The notes: a model not told the origin generated them from the sequence alone. A DNA stretch of 64,000 bases from SZAS-79 sp965279075 (GCA_965279075.1 CBDIHI010000012.1:1116001-1180000); one strand, 5' to 3'; positions 35,864 to 48,533 are shown, counted from the first letter of the stretch. Program-made: numbers and translations.

Positions 35864-38359
35864 ATGCCCCGGCAGTTGCTGTCCGCCTACCCGCCGGCCT
35901 CCGCCCGTTACGACGAGATGCTCGATCCCGGCCGCGCCCCGCGCGAGCACTGGGACGCGATGTTCGAGCAACTCTCCACCGCGCCGCCCGAGCTGATGCG
36001 CGAGCGCCTGCAGTCCGTGCAGCGGCAGGTGAGCGAGAACGGCATCACCTACAACGTCTACGCCGACGCCCAGGGCGCCGACCGGCCCTGGGACCTCGAC
36101 GTGCTGCCGCTGGTGCTGCCGCACGACGAGTGGCGCGTGATCGAGCGCGGCATCATCCAGCGCGCGACGCTGCTCAACAAGATCCTGCTCGACGTCTACG
36201 GCAGCCAGTACCTGCTGCAGCAGGGCCTGTTGCCGCCGGCGCTGGTCCACGGCCATGCCGGGTTCCTGCGCCCGGCGCACGGCGTGCCCGCTCAGGGCGG
36301 CACGATGCTCCATATGTACGCCGTGGACCTCGCCCGCTCGCCCGACGGCCAGTGGTGGGCGGTGGCCGACCGTACGCAGGCCCCATCCGGCGCGGGCTAC
36401 GCGCTGGAGAACCGGCTGATCATCTCGCGCGTGTTCCCGGACCTGTTCCGCGACCTGAAGGTGCAGCACCTCGCGAGTTTCTTCGCGGCACTGCGCGACA
36501 GCCTCGCGCACTGGGCGCCGCACGACGACGAGGCCCCGCTGGTGGTGTTGCTGACGCCGGGCCCATACAACGAGACCTATTTCGAGCACGCCTACCTCGC
36601 GAGGTATCTGGGCTTCCCTCTGGTCGAGGGCCACGACCTCACCGTGAGGAACGGCTGCGTGTGGCTGAAGACCCTCACGGGCCTGCAGCGTGTGCATGCG
36701 ATCCTAAGGCGCCTCGACGACGACTCCTGCGACCCGCTCGAGCTCGACGGCGACTCGACGCTCGGCGTGGCGGGCCTTGCGGACGCGGCGCGGCGCGGCA
36801 ACGTGCTGCTCGCCAACGCGCTGGGCTCCAACCTGCTCGAATCCGGAGCGCTGCTGGGGTTCCTGCCGGCGCTGTCGAAGAAGCTGCTGGGCGAGGAGCT
36901 CGAGATGCCTTCGGTGGCCACGTGGTGGTGCGGCCAGCCCGATGCGCTGGAGGAGGTGATCGGGCGGCTCGACGAGCTGGTGATCAAGCCCGCCTTCCCG
37001 CAGATCCGCATGGAGGCGGTGTTCGGCGACGACCTCGCCGCGGACAAGCGCGCGGCGCTGGTGGCGCGCATGCGTGCCAAGCCCCAGGATTTCGTCGCGC
37101 AGGAGCTGGTGCAGCTGTCGCAGGCGCCGGTGTGGGACCGCCAGCACCCGCGGCGCCTGCTTGCGCGCGCGATCGGCATGCGCGTGTTCGCCTGCGCGAC
37201 ACCGAACGGCTACGTGGTAATGCCCGGCGGCCTCACGCGCGTGGCCACCGGCCCCAACGAGCGCGTGATCTCGATGCAGCGCGGCGGCGCGTCCAAGGAC
37301 ACCTGGGTGCTGTCGGCGGGACAGGTGAACACCTTCAGCCTGCTGCGCCGGACCACCAGCGCGCACGACCTCGTGAGGAGCGGCGCGAACCTGACCAGCC
37401 GGGTGGTCGAGAACCTCTACTGGTTCGGGCGCTATTCCGAGCGCTGCGACAACACCGCGCGCCTGCTGCGGCTGGCGCTCGAACGCATGATCGACGACGT
37501 GCCCAGCGCCGACGACGCGGACTGGGCCAGCATCGCGGCGATGCTGCGCCATGCCGAGGTCCTCGGCGACGAGGATGAGCTCGACGACGTGGCGCTGGTG
37601 CGCGCGTTGCGGGCCGCGATCGTCGACGAGGACAAGCCCGGCCTCGCCTGCAACCTGAGGCTGCTGTTCCGGGTGGCCTCCCAGTTGCGGGAGCGGCTGT
37701 CGCTGGACAACTGGAGGACGGTCAACCGGCTCGTGCAGGACTTCGCGGAACGCAAGACCCATACGCTGGCGCTGTCGGACGCGCTGTCCGACATCGACCG
37801 CACCGTGGTCGCGCTGATGACGCTTTCGGGCTTCGCGCTCGACGGCATGACGCGCGACCAGGGCTGGCGGTTCCTCTCGATCGGGCGCAGGATCGAGCGC
37901 ATGCAGTTCCAGTGCGCCTCGCTGCAGCAGGCCCTGCAGATGCCGCCGGCGCAGACCGCAGGGAAGGTCGCGGCGGGCCCCGAACTCGACTGGCTGCTGG
38001 CGCTGGCCGACAGCACGATCACCTACCGCTCGCGCTACATGGCGCGGCCCGAATGGATGCCGGTGCTCGACCTGCTCGTGCGCGACGACAGCAACCCGCG
38101 CTCGGTCGCCTTCCAGCTGAAGGGCCTGCACGACTACCTCGTGCGCCTCGGCACGGCGCTTGGGCCCTGCGGCGCGGAACTGCTGGCGCCGTCGATGGGG
38201 CTCCTTGCCAACCTCGACGTGGAACGCGACCTGGACCCGCGCAGCACGGTGCTGGCGGGATTCCTCGGCGGCCTGCAGGCGGCGGGGTTCCAGCTTTCAG
38301 AATTGCTGGGCCTGCGCTTCTTCAGCCATTCGGTCCTGCGGCAGACCTATGCAACCTGA
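35864..38359 (+). CDS. circularly permuted ATP-grasp / alpha-E domain protein
   Basis: Protein of 831 residues. Residues about 60-480 form the circularly permuted ATP-grasp domain (DUF404/DUF407), with YNVYADAQGADRPWDLDVLP, TPGPYNETYFEHAYLARYLG and VIKPAFPQIRMEAVFGDD carrying nucleotide- and metal-binding residues. Residues about 505-825 are the alpha-E (DUF403) helical domain, starting SRVVENLYWFGRYSERC. ATP-grasp enzymes join a carboxylate to an amine; alpha-E is thought to assist. I use the ATG at 35864, as the upstream frame has no family match. It lies 92 bp after the amidoligase fusion gene and overlaps the second transglutaminase gene by 11 bp. Confidence 0.9.
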   Translation: MPRQLLSAYPPASARYDEMLDPGRAPREHWDAMFEQLSTAPPELMRERLQSVQRQVSENGITYNVYADAQGADRPWDLDVLPLVLPHDEWRVIERGIIQRATLLNKILLDVYGSQYLLQQGLLPPALVHGHAGFLRPAHGVPAQGGTMLHMYAVDLARSPDGQWWAVADRTQAPSGAGYALENRLIISRVFPDLFRDLKVQHLASFFAALRDSLAHWAPHDDEAPLVVLLTPGPYNETYFEHAYLARYLGFPLVEGHDLTVRNGCVWLKTLTGLQRVHAILRRLDDDSCDPLELDGDSTLGVAGLADAARRGNVLLANALGSNLLESGALLGFLPALSKKLLGEELEMPSVATWWCGQPDALEEVIGRLDELVIKPAFPQIRMEAVFGDDLAADKRAALVARMRAKPQDFVAQELVQLSQAPVWDRQHPRRLLARAIGMRVFACATPNGYVVMPGGLTRVATGPNERVISMQRGGASKDTWVLSAGQVNTFSLLRRTTSAHDLVRSGANLTSRVVENLYWFGRYSERCDNTARLLRLALERMIDDVPSADDADWASIAAMLRHAEVLGDEDELDDVALVRALRAAIVDEDKPGLACNLRLLFRVASQLRERLSLDNWRTVNRLVQDFAERKTHTLALSDALSDIDRTVVALMTLSGFALDGMTRDQGWRFLSIGRRIERMQFQCASLQQALQMPPAQTAGKVAAGPELDWLLALADSTITYRSRYMARPEWMPVLDLLVRDDSNPRSVAFQLKGLHDYLVRLGTALGPCGAELLAPSMGLLANLDVERDLDPRSTVLAGFLGGLQAAGFQLSELLGLRFFSHSVLRQTYAT

Positions 38360-39350
38360 CCTGCATACCGCCGCGCACCCCAACACTCGACCTGCGGCGC
38401 GCTACAGCGTGGTCCACGAGACGCACTATGCCTACGAGAGCCGCGTCGCGGTGGCGCAGCAGCTGCTGCACCTGACGCCGCGCGACCTGCCGTGGCAGAA
38501 GCTGCTCTCCCACCGGGTGCAGGTCGACCCGGCGCCGAGCGAGACCACCGAGCACCAGGACTACTTCGGTAACGCAGTGCTGCACGCGGTGATCGACTCG
38601 CCGCACGACGCGCTGACCGTGCGCGCGGAGTCGGTGGTGACCGTGGGCCTGCGCACGGGAGGGCGGATCCCGGCGGGCTCGCCCGCGTGGGAGGCCGTGC
38701 GCGACAGCCTCAGGGCGGCCAGCGACCGTGCGATGCTCGAGGCCGCCGAGTTCCTGTTCGAGTCGCCGCACATCCGCTTCAGCGCGGCCCTCGCCGAGTA
38801 CGTCGCGCCGAGCTTTCCTGCCGGGCGCGCGTTCCTCGAAGGGGTGCTGGACCTCAACCGCCGCATCCACGCGGAGTTCGCCTTCGACGCCAGCGCCACC
38901 AGCGTGTCGACGCCGCTCTCGAAGGTGCTGGAGCTGCGGCGCGGCGTCTGCCAGGACTTCGCCCACCTGATGACCGGGTGCCTGCGCGTGCTCGGGCTGC
39001 CCGCGAGGTATGTCAGCGGCTACATCCTCACCATGCCGCCGCCCGGCCACGTGAAGCTGGTCGGTGCCGATGCCTCGCACGCGTGGGCGTCGGTCTTCTG
39101 CCCCCGCTCGGGCTGGGTGGATTTCGACCCTACCAACGACCTCGTCGTCGACGACGAGCACATTACGCTGGCCTGGGGCCGCGACTTCGGCGACGTGGCG
39201 CCGATGCGCGGCGTGATCCTCGGCGGCGGCGAGCAGGAACTGAAGGTGCACGTCACGGTGCTGCCGCTGGACGCGCCGGCGCCGCGCGAATCCCAGTCCC
39301 AGGGCCAGTCCCAGGGCCAGTCGCAGTCCCAGGGGATGCCCTCGCCATGA
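38349..39350 (+). CDS. second transglutaminase-like cysteine peptidase of the ligase cluster
   Basis: Cytoplasmic protein of 333 residues. The N-terminal beta domain (VVHETHYAYES, LHLTPRD) precedes a transglutaminase core with the triad C201 (RRGVCQDFAH), H244 (DASHAWASV) and D260 (WVDFDPTND). It differs from the N-terminal domain of the large fusion in length and in its RRGVCQDFAH form, so the cluster carries two distinct transglutaminase-like enzymes. The last 20 residues are a low-complexity Ser-Gln-Gly tail. Its start overlaps the ATP-grasp gene. Likely role: cleaving or exchanging the peptide bonds made by the ligases; inference from family context. Confidence 0.9.
   Translation: MQPDLHTAAHPNTRPAARYSVVHETHYAYESRVAVAQQLLHLTPRDLPWQKLLSHRVQVDPAPSETTEHQDYFGNAVLHAVIDSPHDALTVRAESVVTVGLRTGGRIPAGSPAWEAVRDSLRAASDRAMLEAAEFLFESPHIRFSAALAEYVAPSFPAGRAFLEGVLDLNRRIHAEFAFDASATSVSTPLSKVLELRRGVCQDFAHLMTGCLRVLGLPARYVSGYILTMPPPGHVKLVGADASHAWASVFCPRSGWVDFDPTNDLVVDDEHITLAWGRDFGDVAPMRGVILGGGEQELKVHVTVLPLDAPAPRESQSQGQSQGQSQSQGMPSP
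39291..39335 (+). repeat. CAGTCCCAGGGC short repeats encoding a Ser-Gln-Gly tail
   Basis: About four imperfect copies of a 12-bp unit (TCCCAGGGCCAG and variants) encode the S-Q-G-Q tail of the second transglutaminase. Repeats like this change copy number easily by slippage in steps of four codons, without shifting the frame. Confidence 0.8.
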
Positions 39351-39610
39351 TGACCCGCGTGCTGATCATCTTCGCCGCCGTGCTGGTGTTCTTCTGGCTG
39401 CTGCGGCGTGCCCTCGGCAGCCGCGGCAAGGACGCGCCGCCGGCGCCCGGCGGGAGCGAACCTGCGGCGGGCGGTCCGCCGCCGGTTTCGGACCTCGTCG
39501 CCTGCGCGCAGTGTGGCGTGAACCTGCCGGTGGCGGAGGCGATCGTGTCGGAAGGCGCGGCCCCGCGCTATTTCTGCTGCGAGGCGCACCGCCGGCTCGG
39601 GCCGCGGTAA
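39347..39610 (+). CDS. small membrane-anchored zinc-ribbon protein (PP0621 type)
   Basis: Protein of 87 residues. One N-terminal helix (about 5-20, RVLIIFAAVLVFFWLL) anchors it. A Gly/Pro-rich linker leads to a cytoplasmic zinc ribbon with CAQCG and a later YFCCEAH. It matches small proteins found before pilS in many betaproteobacteria. The start overlaps the transglutaminase stop (ATGA), yet its usual partner is pilS, which starts 5 bp downstream. Function unknown. Confidence 0.8.
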   Translation: MMTRVLIIFAAVLVFFWLLRRALGSRGKDAPPAPGGSEPAAGGPPPVSDLVACAQCGVNLPVAEAIVSEGAAPRYFCCEAHRRLGPR

Positions 39611-39615
39611 GGGCA

Positions 39616-41219
39616 ATGGAGGGCCAGGCCGCCGGAAGGCTCGCCGCACGCGCGCAGGAGCGCGTTCCGGACTCGTTCTGGGTCTCGCTCCGCTACTTCA
39701 ACGTCTACCGGATCGCCGTGGTGGCGGTGTTCCTCGGCACCGCGCTCTTCTACCACGACGAGCTGTCCCTCGGGCAGCACAACCTGACGCTGTTCCTGTA
39801 CGCCTGCGGGGCCTACCTGCTGCTCGCCTGCGTGTTCCAGGCCGCCATGTTCCTCGTGCGCGACCGCTTCAACCTGCAGCTGTCGGCGCAAGTGGCGGCC
39901 GACGTGCTGGCGATCACCGTGCTGATGTACGCGAGCGGCGGCATGAAGAGCGGCCTGGGCGTGATGCTGCTGATCTCGCTGACGGGCGCGGCGCTGGTGG
40001 CCCCCCGGCGCCTGACCTACCTGTACGCGGCGATGGCGGCGATCGCGGTGCTGCTCGAGCAGGGCTACTGGGTGCTGGTCTTCGACGTGCCGACCAGCAA
40101 CTTCTTCCAGCCGGGGCTGCTGTCGATCGGCTACTTCGCCACGGCGGGCATCACCAGCGAGCTCGCGCAGCGGGTCGTCTCCAACGAGACGCTCGCCCGC
40201 CAGCGCGGCCGGGCGCTGCGCAGCCAGCAGCGCGTGAACCAGCTGGTGCTCGAGGACATGCAGGACGGCGTGCTGGTGCTCGACCAGTCCGGCCGCGTGG
40301 CCCAGGCCAACCCGCAGGTGGCGCGGCTGCTCGGCATCGACCGGCCGACGGGGGCTTCGTTCGCCTCCCTGCTGCCCGACGCGGCCGCCCGCTGGGCCGG
40401 ATGGCGGCGGGACGCGGCCGGGCGCGGCATCGCGGGCCCGATCTCGTTCGACGCGGCCGTGCGCGGGCGGGAGCTGCGCCTGCGCCTGATCGACGCGGGC
40501 ACCGAGGAGGAGTTCACCGTGGTGTTCGTCGAGGACATGACGCGGCTGCGCGAACAGGCCCAGCAGCTGAAGCTCGCGGCGCTCGGGCGGCTGACGGCCA
40601 ACATCGCGCACGAGATCCGCAACCCGCTGTCGGCCATCAGCCACGCCGCCGAGCTGCTCGGCGAGACCGCGGGCGGCGAGGGGCCGCGGCTCACGCGCAT
40701 GATCCGCGACAACACGCTGCGGCTCGACCGGCTGGTGACGGACGTGCTGCAGCTGAACCGCCGCGACCGGGTCGAGACCGAGCTGATCCGCCTGGACGAG
40801 TGGCTCGCGGCCTTCGTCGAGGAGTTCTCGACCAACGAGGGCGTGGCGCGCGAGCGCCTAGTGCTCGAGGTCCCGCGCGGGGCCGGCGTGCGCTTCGACC
40901 GCGGGCACCTGCACCAGGTGCTGTGGAACCTGCTGCGGAACGCCGCGCGCCATGCGACGCAGGCGGCGGGGGGCGTCCGCCTCGAGGTCAGGGTGCGGGC
41001 CGATCAAGTAGAATTGAACGTGATCGACGATGGCGCGGGCGTGTCGAGGGAGATCCAGGGGCAGCTGTTCGAGCCCTTCTTCACCACGTTCAGCACGGGC
41101 ACGGGCCTCGGCCTGTACCTCGCCCGGGAGTTGTGCGCCGCCAACGCCGCGGCGCTCGAGTACGTCAACGACGCCCCCGGCGGGCATTTCAGGATCGTTT
41201 GCGAGGAGGCGGTGACCGC

Positions 41220-41223
<4 letters not shown>
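39616..41223 (+). CDS. pilS: sensor histidine kinase PilS
   Basis: Membrane sensor kinase of 535 residues. Six hydrophobic helices span about 30-190, as in PilS of Pseudomonas. A PAS domain follows (about 205-310, LVLEDMQDGVLVLDQSG). The histidine kinase core has H332 in the H-box (AHEIRNPLSAISH), an N-box (NLLRNAARHA), and ATP-lid motifs DDGAGV and GTGLGLYLA. In known systems PilS senses pilin in the membrane and controls PilR. The start ATG at 39616 is weakly supported by GGGC. The stop overlaps pilR. Confidence 0.93.
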
Positions 41224-42610
<1,387 letters not shown>

Positions 42611-42614
<4 letters not shown>

Positions 42615-43153
42615 AGCTCGGGCCCGAAGGCGTCGTCGCCGGCATCCGCTACGTGGCCTCGCCCAATTGCGACGAGCGCCCCCCCGGCGAGCCGGTGACG
42701 CTGCTCGTGGTGCACTCGATCAGCCTGCCCCCCGGCCGGTTCGGCGGCGACGGCGTCGAACGCCTCTTCACCAACACGCTCGACCCGGCGGCCGACCCGT
42801 ACTACGCGGGCCTCGCCGGACTGAAGGTCTCGGCGCATTTTTTTGTGCGGCGCAGTGGCGAGCTCGTGCAGTTCGTGCCGGTGGGGTTGCGTGCCTGGCA
42901 CGCGGGCGCCTCGTCCTGGCGCGGCCGCGCGCGTTGCAACGACTTCTCCATCGGCGTGGAGCTCGAGGGGAGCGACGACCTCGCCTACGAACCCGCGCAG
43001 TACGCCGCGCTCGCCGCGCTTGCGGCGGCGTTGCGCGCCGCGCTCCCGCTCACCGACATCGCGGCGCACGCCGACATCGCGCCCGCGCGCAAGACCGATC
43101 CCGGCCCCTCGTTCGACTGGCCGCGCCTGCTGGCGCTCCTCGCCAGCCGCTGA
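42611..43153 (+). CDS. ampD: 1,6-anhydro-N-acetylmuramyl-L-alanine amidase AmpD
   Basis: Cytoplasmic zinc amidase of 180 residues used in peptidoglycan recycling; it strips the peptide from anhydro-muropeptides. The zinc ligands are H35 (VVHSIS), H153 and D163 (AHADIAPARKTDPGP), at the same positions as in the E. coli enzyme. FSIGVELEG carries the catalytic Glu. The GTG start overlaps the pilR stop (GTGA), so it is the last gene of the pilS-pilR-ampD operon. Loss of AmpD commonly leads to AmpC induction through AmpR elsewhere. Confidence 0.95.
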
Positions 43154-43249
43154 GATTCCCGCCGAGTTTCGCGCCGCGTTCGCGGCGCATCCGGCGCGTG
43201 TGACTTTGTGCACGCGCGGCGTCGTAACGCATTGCGCCCAAAAAAGATC

Positions 43250-43278
43250 TTGCAATGTAAAAATCCGCGCACTAGAAT
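43250..43278 (+). promoter_or_regulatory. sigma70 promoter for nrdAB
   Basis: TTGCAA (43250-43255), a 17-base spacer, then TAGAAT (43273-43278). Each hexamer is one or two bases from consensus. It lies about 100 bp before nrdA in the 226-bp gap after ampD. Confidence 0.7.
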
Positions 43279-43315
43279 TAGTTCGGCTCAAGCGGTTTAG
43301 CACTAGATCTTGTGG
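43269..43315. promoter_or_regulatory. pair of NrdR-like boxes overlapping the nrdAB promoter
   Basis: Two 16-bp elements, GCACTAGAATTAGTTC (43269-43284) and GCACTAGATCTTGTGG (43300-43315), are centred exactly 31 bp apart, three helical turns. The known NrdR box resembles ACACTATATATTGTGT, and paired boxes with this spacing are the rule before ribonucleotide reductase operons. The first box covers the -10 element, so NrdR bound with ATP/dATP would block RNA polymerase. The match of the second half of box one is imperfect. Confidence 0.7.
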
Positions 43316-43379
43316 TTTGGGCGGATGCGATGGGTGCGGTGGTTTTTAAATAATAAGCGGCGACAGAGGAGAAGAGCAC

Positions 43380-46238
<2,859 letters not shown>

Positions 46239-46294
46239 TCCGAGGCTTGCCACCGGGCATGACCATAAAAACACGAGCGTGAGGAGAAGACGCC

Positions 46295-47443
46295 ATGCTG
46301 AATTTTGAGGAAGAAGGGACCATGAACCCCGTACCCGGCCTGGCGATCGCGCCGGTCAGCGGCTTCATGCCCGCCGGCTCGCCCGGCGCGCAGGCAGAGG
46401 CGCCGCCTCCCGCGGAGTCGGCGTTCCGCCGCATCAGGGTCGAAGACAAGCAGATCATCAACTCGAAGGCCGACGTCAACCAGCTCGTCCCCTTCAAGTA
46501 CAAGTGGGCCTGGGAGAAGTACCTGGCCGCCTGCGCCAACCACTGGATGCCGCAGGAAGTGAACATGAGCCGCGACATCGCGCTCTGGAAGTCGGCCGAC
46601 GGGCTCACGGAAGACGAGCGCCGGCTGGTGAAGCGAAACCTCGGCTTCTTCGTGACGGCCGATTCGCTCGCCGCCAACAACATCGTGCTGGGCACCTACC
46701 GCCACATCACGGCGCCCGAGTGCCGCCAGTACCTGCTGCGCCAGGCCTTCGAGGAGGCGATCCACACCCACGCCTACCAGTACATCGTCGAGAGCCTGGG
46801 CCTGGACGAGGGCGAGGTGTTCAACGCCTACCACGAGGTCTCCTCGATCCGCGAGAAGGACGAGTTCCTGATCCCGTTCATCGACACGCTGACCGACCCG
46901 GCCTTCAAGACGGGCACGCAGCAGAGCGACCAGGACCTCCTCAAGAGCCTGATCGTGTTCGCCTGCATCATGGAAGGCCTGTTCTTCTACGTCGGGTTCG
47001 CGCAGATCCTCGCGCTGGGCCGGCAGAACAAGATGACCGGCGCCGCGGAGCAGTACCAGTACATCCTGCGCGACGAGTCGATGCACTGCAACTTCGGAAT
47101 CGACCTCATCAACCAGATCAAGATGGAAAATCCGCACCTGTGGACGCCGGCCTTCCGCGAGGAGATCCAGGCGCTGTTCCACAAGGCGGTCGAGCTCGAA
47201 TACCGCTACGCCGAGGACACCATGCCGCGCGGGGTGCTCGGGCTCAACGCGCCGATGTTCAAGGAATACCTGCGCTACATCGCCAACCGCCGCTGCCAGC
47301 AGATCGGCCTGGACGCGCAGTTTCCCGGGGCGAACAACCCGTTCCCGTGGATGAGCGAGATGACGGACCTGAAGAAGGAACGCAACTTCTTCGAGACGAG
47401 GGTGATCGAGTACCAGACGGGCGGGGCGCTGAGCTGGGACTGA
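46295..47443 (+). CDS. nrdB: class I ribonucleotide reductase, beta subunit
   Basis: Radical-generating subunit of 382 residues. Metal ligands are D123, E154, H157, E227, E261 and H264, with the radical tyrosine at Y161 (HTHAYQY). The overall sequence is close to the Chlamydia R2 protein, and ligand spacing is identical. However, the two class Ic hallmarks (Glu for the first ligand and Phe at the radical site) are not present; Asp and Tyr are there. It should therefore be a tyrosyl-radical enzyme of class Ia type on a Chlamydia-like backbone. A Pro/Ala-rich N-terminal extension of about 40 residues is unusual. GAGGAG precedes the ATG. Confidence 0.96.
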   Translation: MLNFEEEGTMNPVPGLAIAPVSGFMPAGSPGAQAEAPPPAESAFRRIRVEDKQIINSKADVNQLVPFKYKWAWEKYLAACANHWMPQEVNMSRDIALWKSADGLTEDERRLVKRNLGFFVTADSLAANNIVLGTYRHITAPECRQYLLRQAFEEAIHTHAYQYIVESLGLDEGEVFNAYHEVSSIREKDEFLIPFIDTLTDPAFKTGTQQSDQDLLKSLIVFACIMEGLFFYVGFAQILALGRQNKMTGAAEQYQYILRDESMHCNFGIDLINQIKMENPHLWTPAFREEIQALFHKAVELEYRYAEDTMPRGVLGLNAPMFKEYLRYIANRRCQQIGLDAQFPGANNPFPWMSEMTDLKKERNFFETRVIEYQTGGALSWD

Positions 47444-47492
47444 ACCCGGCTCTTTTCTTATCCCGGACCCGGGCACGAGGAGAAAGCAGAAG

Positions 47493-47741
47493 ATGCACAA
47501 GGTAACGGCATGCAAGGCGGAAGACGACTACAAGCTCTGGCTGCGTTTCGACGACGGCCTGGAGGGCAGCGTGTTCCTCGGCAACCTGCTCGAGATCGGC
47601 GCCTTCAAGCTGTGGCGCGACGTGCGGGAGTTCGAGAAGGTCGTGGTGGACCCGGAGTCCGCGACGGTCACCTGGGAGGGTGGGATCCGGCTGGACCCGG
47701 AAATCCTCTACCGGGATGTGCTGGCAAGGCACGCGAAATGA
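47493..47741 (+). CDS. DUF2442 small protein
   Basis: Protein of 82 residues of the DUF2442 family, with the typical YKLWLRFDDGLEGSVFL start and VTWEGGIRLDPEILYRDV end. The fold is a small beta-barrel. DUF2442 proteins are often found beside DUF4160 proteins in toxin-antitoxin-like pairs, but no DUF4160 gene is here. It lies 49 bp after nrdB with its own RBS (GAGGAG), and may be read through from the nrd operon. Function unknown. Confidence 0.85.
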   Translation: MHKVTACKAEDDYKLWLRFDDGLEGSVFLGNLLEIGAFKLWRDVREFEKVVVDPESATVTWEGGIRLDPEILYRDVLARHAK

Positions 47742-47760
47742 GCGTGCCTGCAAAAGAATT

Positions 47761-47786
47761 CACCCGCTCGGCCGTCCGGCCGGGTG
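47761..47786 (+). terminator. imperfect hairpin after the DUF2442 gene
   Basis: CACCCG-c-TCGG, loop CCGT, CCGG-c-CGGGTG forms a ten-pair stem with one C-C mismatch, 20 bp after the gene. A T-rich tail (GTTTTGG) comes only 20 bases later, so termination efficiency is doubtful. Confidence 0.35.
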
Positions 47787-47841
47787 GTTGGATAGTCCGG
47801 ACCGTTTTGGCCCGGGCTCTTTCACTTGATAGGAGCTAGTC

Positions 47842-48198
47842 ATGGCAAAAGCCAAGAAGAAAGCTGCGAAGAAAACGGCGAAGAAGAAGGCCACCAAGAA
47901 GAAGGCTTCGAAAAAGAAGAAAGCGGCTAAAAAACCCGCAAAAAAGAAAGCGAAAGCAGCAGGCAAAAAAAAGAAAGCCGCAAAAAAAAAGCCTAAAGCA
48001 GCCAAGAAGAAAAAGTCGGCCGTAAAGCCGAAGAAGGCTGCCAGGAAAGCGGTTAAGAAGCCTGCAAAAAAGGCCATTCAGGTGGCACCGACGGCGCCAG
48101 CACCAGCACCAAGGCCGTCGACCGCTGCGATTCCCGGCGCGCGTACCGCGCTGAATCCAGCAGCTGCCTGGCCTTTCCCAACCGGTTCCCGGCCGTAA
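47842..48198 (+). CDS. histone H1-like Lys/Ala-rich DNA-binding protein
   Basis: Protein of 118 residues. The first 80 are almost only Lys and Ala in KKAAKK-type repeats, giving a strong positive charge; the last 38 are Pro/Ala-rich and neutral (APTAPAPAPRP). Such proteins resemble the C-terminal domain of eukaryotic H1 and bacterial H1-like proteins (BpH1, AlgP tail, Hc1). They bind DNA without sequence preference and help compact the nucleoid. The coding strand is A-rich (AAG/AAA runs), a clear local change from the GC-rich neighbourhood. TAGGAG precedes the ATG. Confidence 0.85.
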   Translation: MAKAKKKAAKKTAKKKATKKKASKKKKAAKKPAKKKAKAAGKKKKAAKKKPKAAKKKKSAVKPKKAARKAVKKPAKKAIQVAPTAPAPAPRPSTAAIPGARTALNPAAAWPFPTGSRP

Positions 48199-48338
48199 CC
48201 AGGAACCGGAGGGGAAGGTGGCCCGGAGCGTAAGCCCCGGGCCTGGCCCTCGAAGCTCTGCGGACCGCCTCGGTCGCGTCGTAGCACCGGGCGACCAAGG
48301 CTGGTCCGCGAGTCTTCATTCTCCCGTCCGAAGGACTC
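48182..48338 (+). other. candidate structured RNA or 3' UTR with serial hairpins
   Basis: Four stems in a row: CCGGTTCC/GGAACCGG (48182-48189 with 48202-48209, overlapping the histone-like stop), GGCCCGG/CCGGGCC (48220-48226 with 48237-48243), and a long stem (48260-48277 with 48291-48309). That long stem is built from GCGGACC/GGTCCGC, GCCT/AGGC and GGTCGC/GCGACC. A fourth, GAGTCTTC/GAAGGACTC (48310-48338), has one bulge. There is no open frame and no U-run. It does not look like tmRNA, RNase P, 6S or SRP RNA to me. It may be a stable 3' UTR, an sRNA or an attenuator. Confidence 0.45.
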
Positions 48339-48461
48339 GTCCGGGATCAACTGACGGCCCTATTTTAGCGGTCTTCGGTCCTTGCAACAAAGAAAATTGG
48401 CGAATTTGTGAAACGGATTTTGCGATGCGCAACAAGGGTTTGCGTGAAAGAGGTGAAGTTA

Positions 48462-48491
48462 TTGACTAATTGAGGGTTTTTCCTATACAAT
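48462..48491 (+). promoter_or_regulatory. sigma70 promoter for the lytic transglycosylase gene
   Basis: TTGACT (48462-48467) and TACAAT (48486-48491) are separated by 18 bases; TATACA two bases earlier gives a 16-base spacer. The region 48362-48480 is markedly AT-rich. The coding start is 48704, so the leader would be about 205 bases. Confidence 0.65.
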
Positions 48492-48533
48492 GTCATTCGT
48501 TGCGTTGCACCACGCGCGCCAAAGCAGCCCTTG

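Noticed and set aside
32385..39350. CRISPR or anti-phage reading of the ligase cluster
   Set aside because: No repeats with spacers, nucleases or known defence genes are present. The enzymes fit predicted peptide ligation better.
48078..48350. Minus-strand open frame across the folded RNA region
   Set aside because: Composition is Gly/Arg/Pro without any known motif, and the palindromic stems explain its openness.
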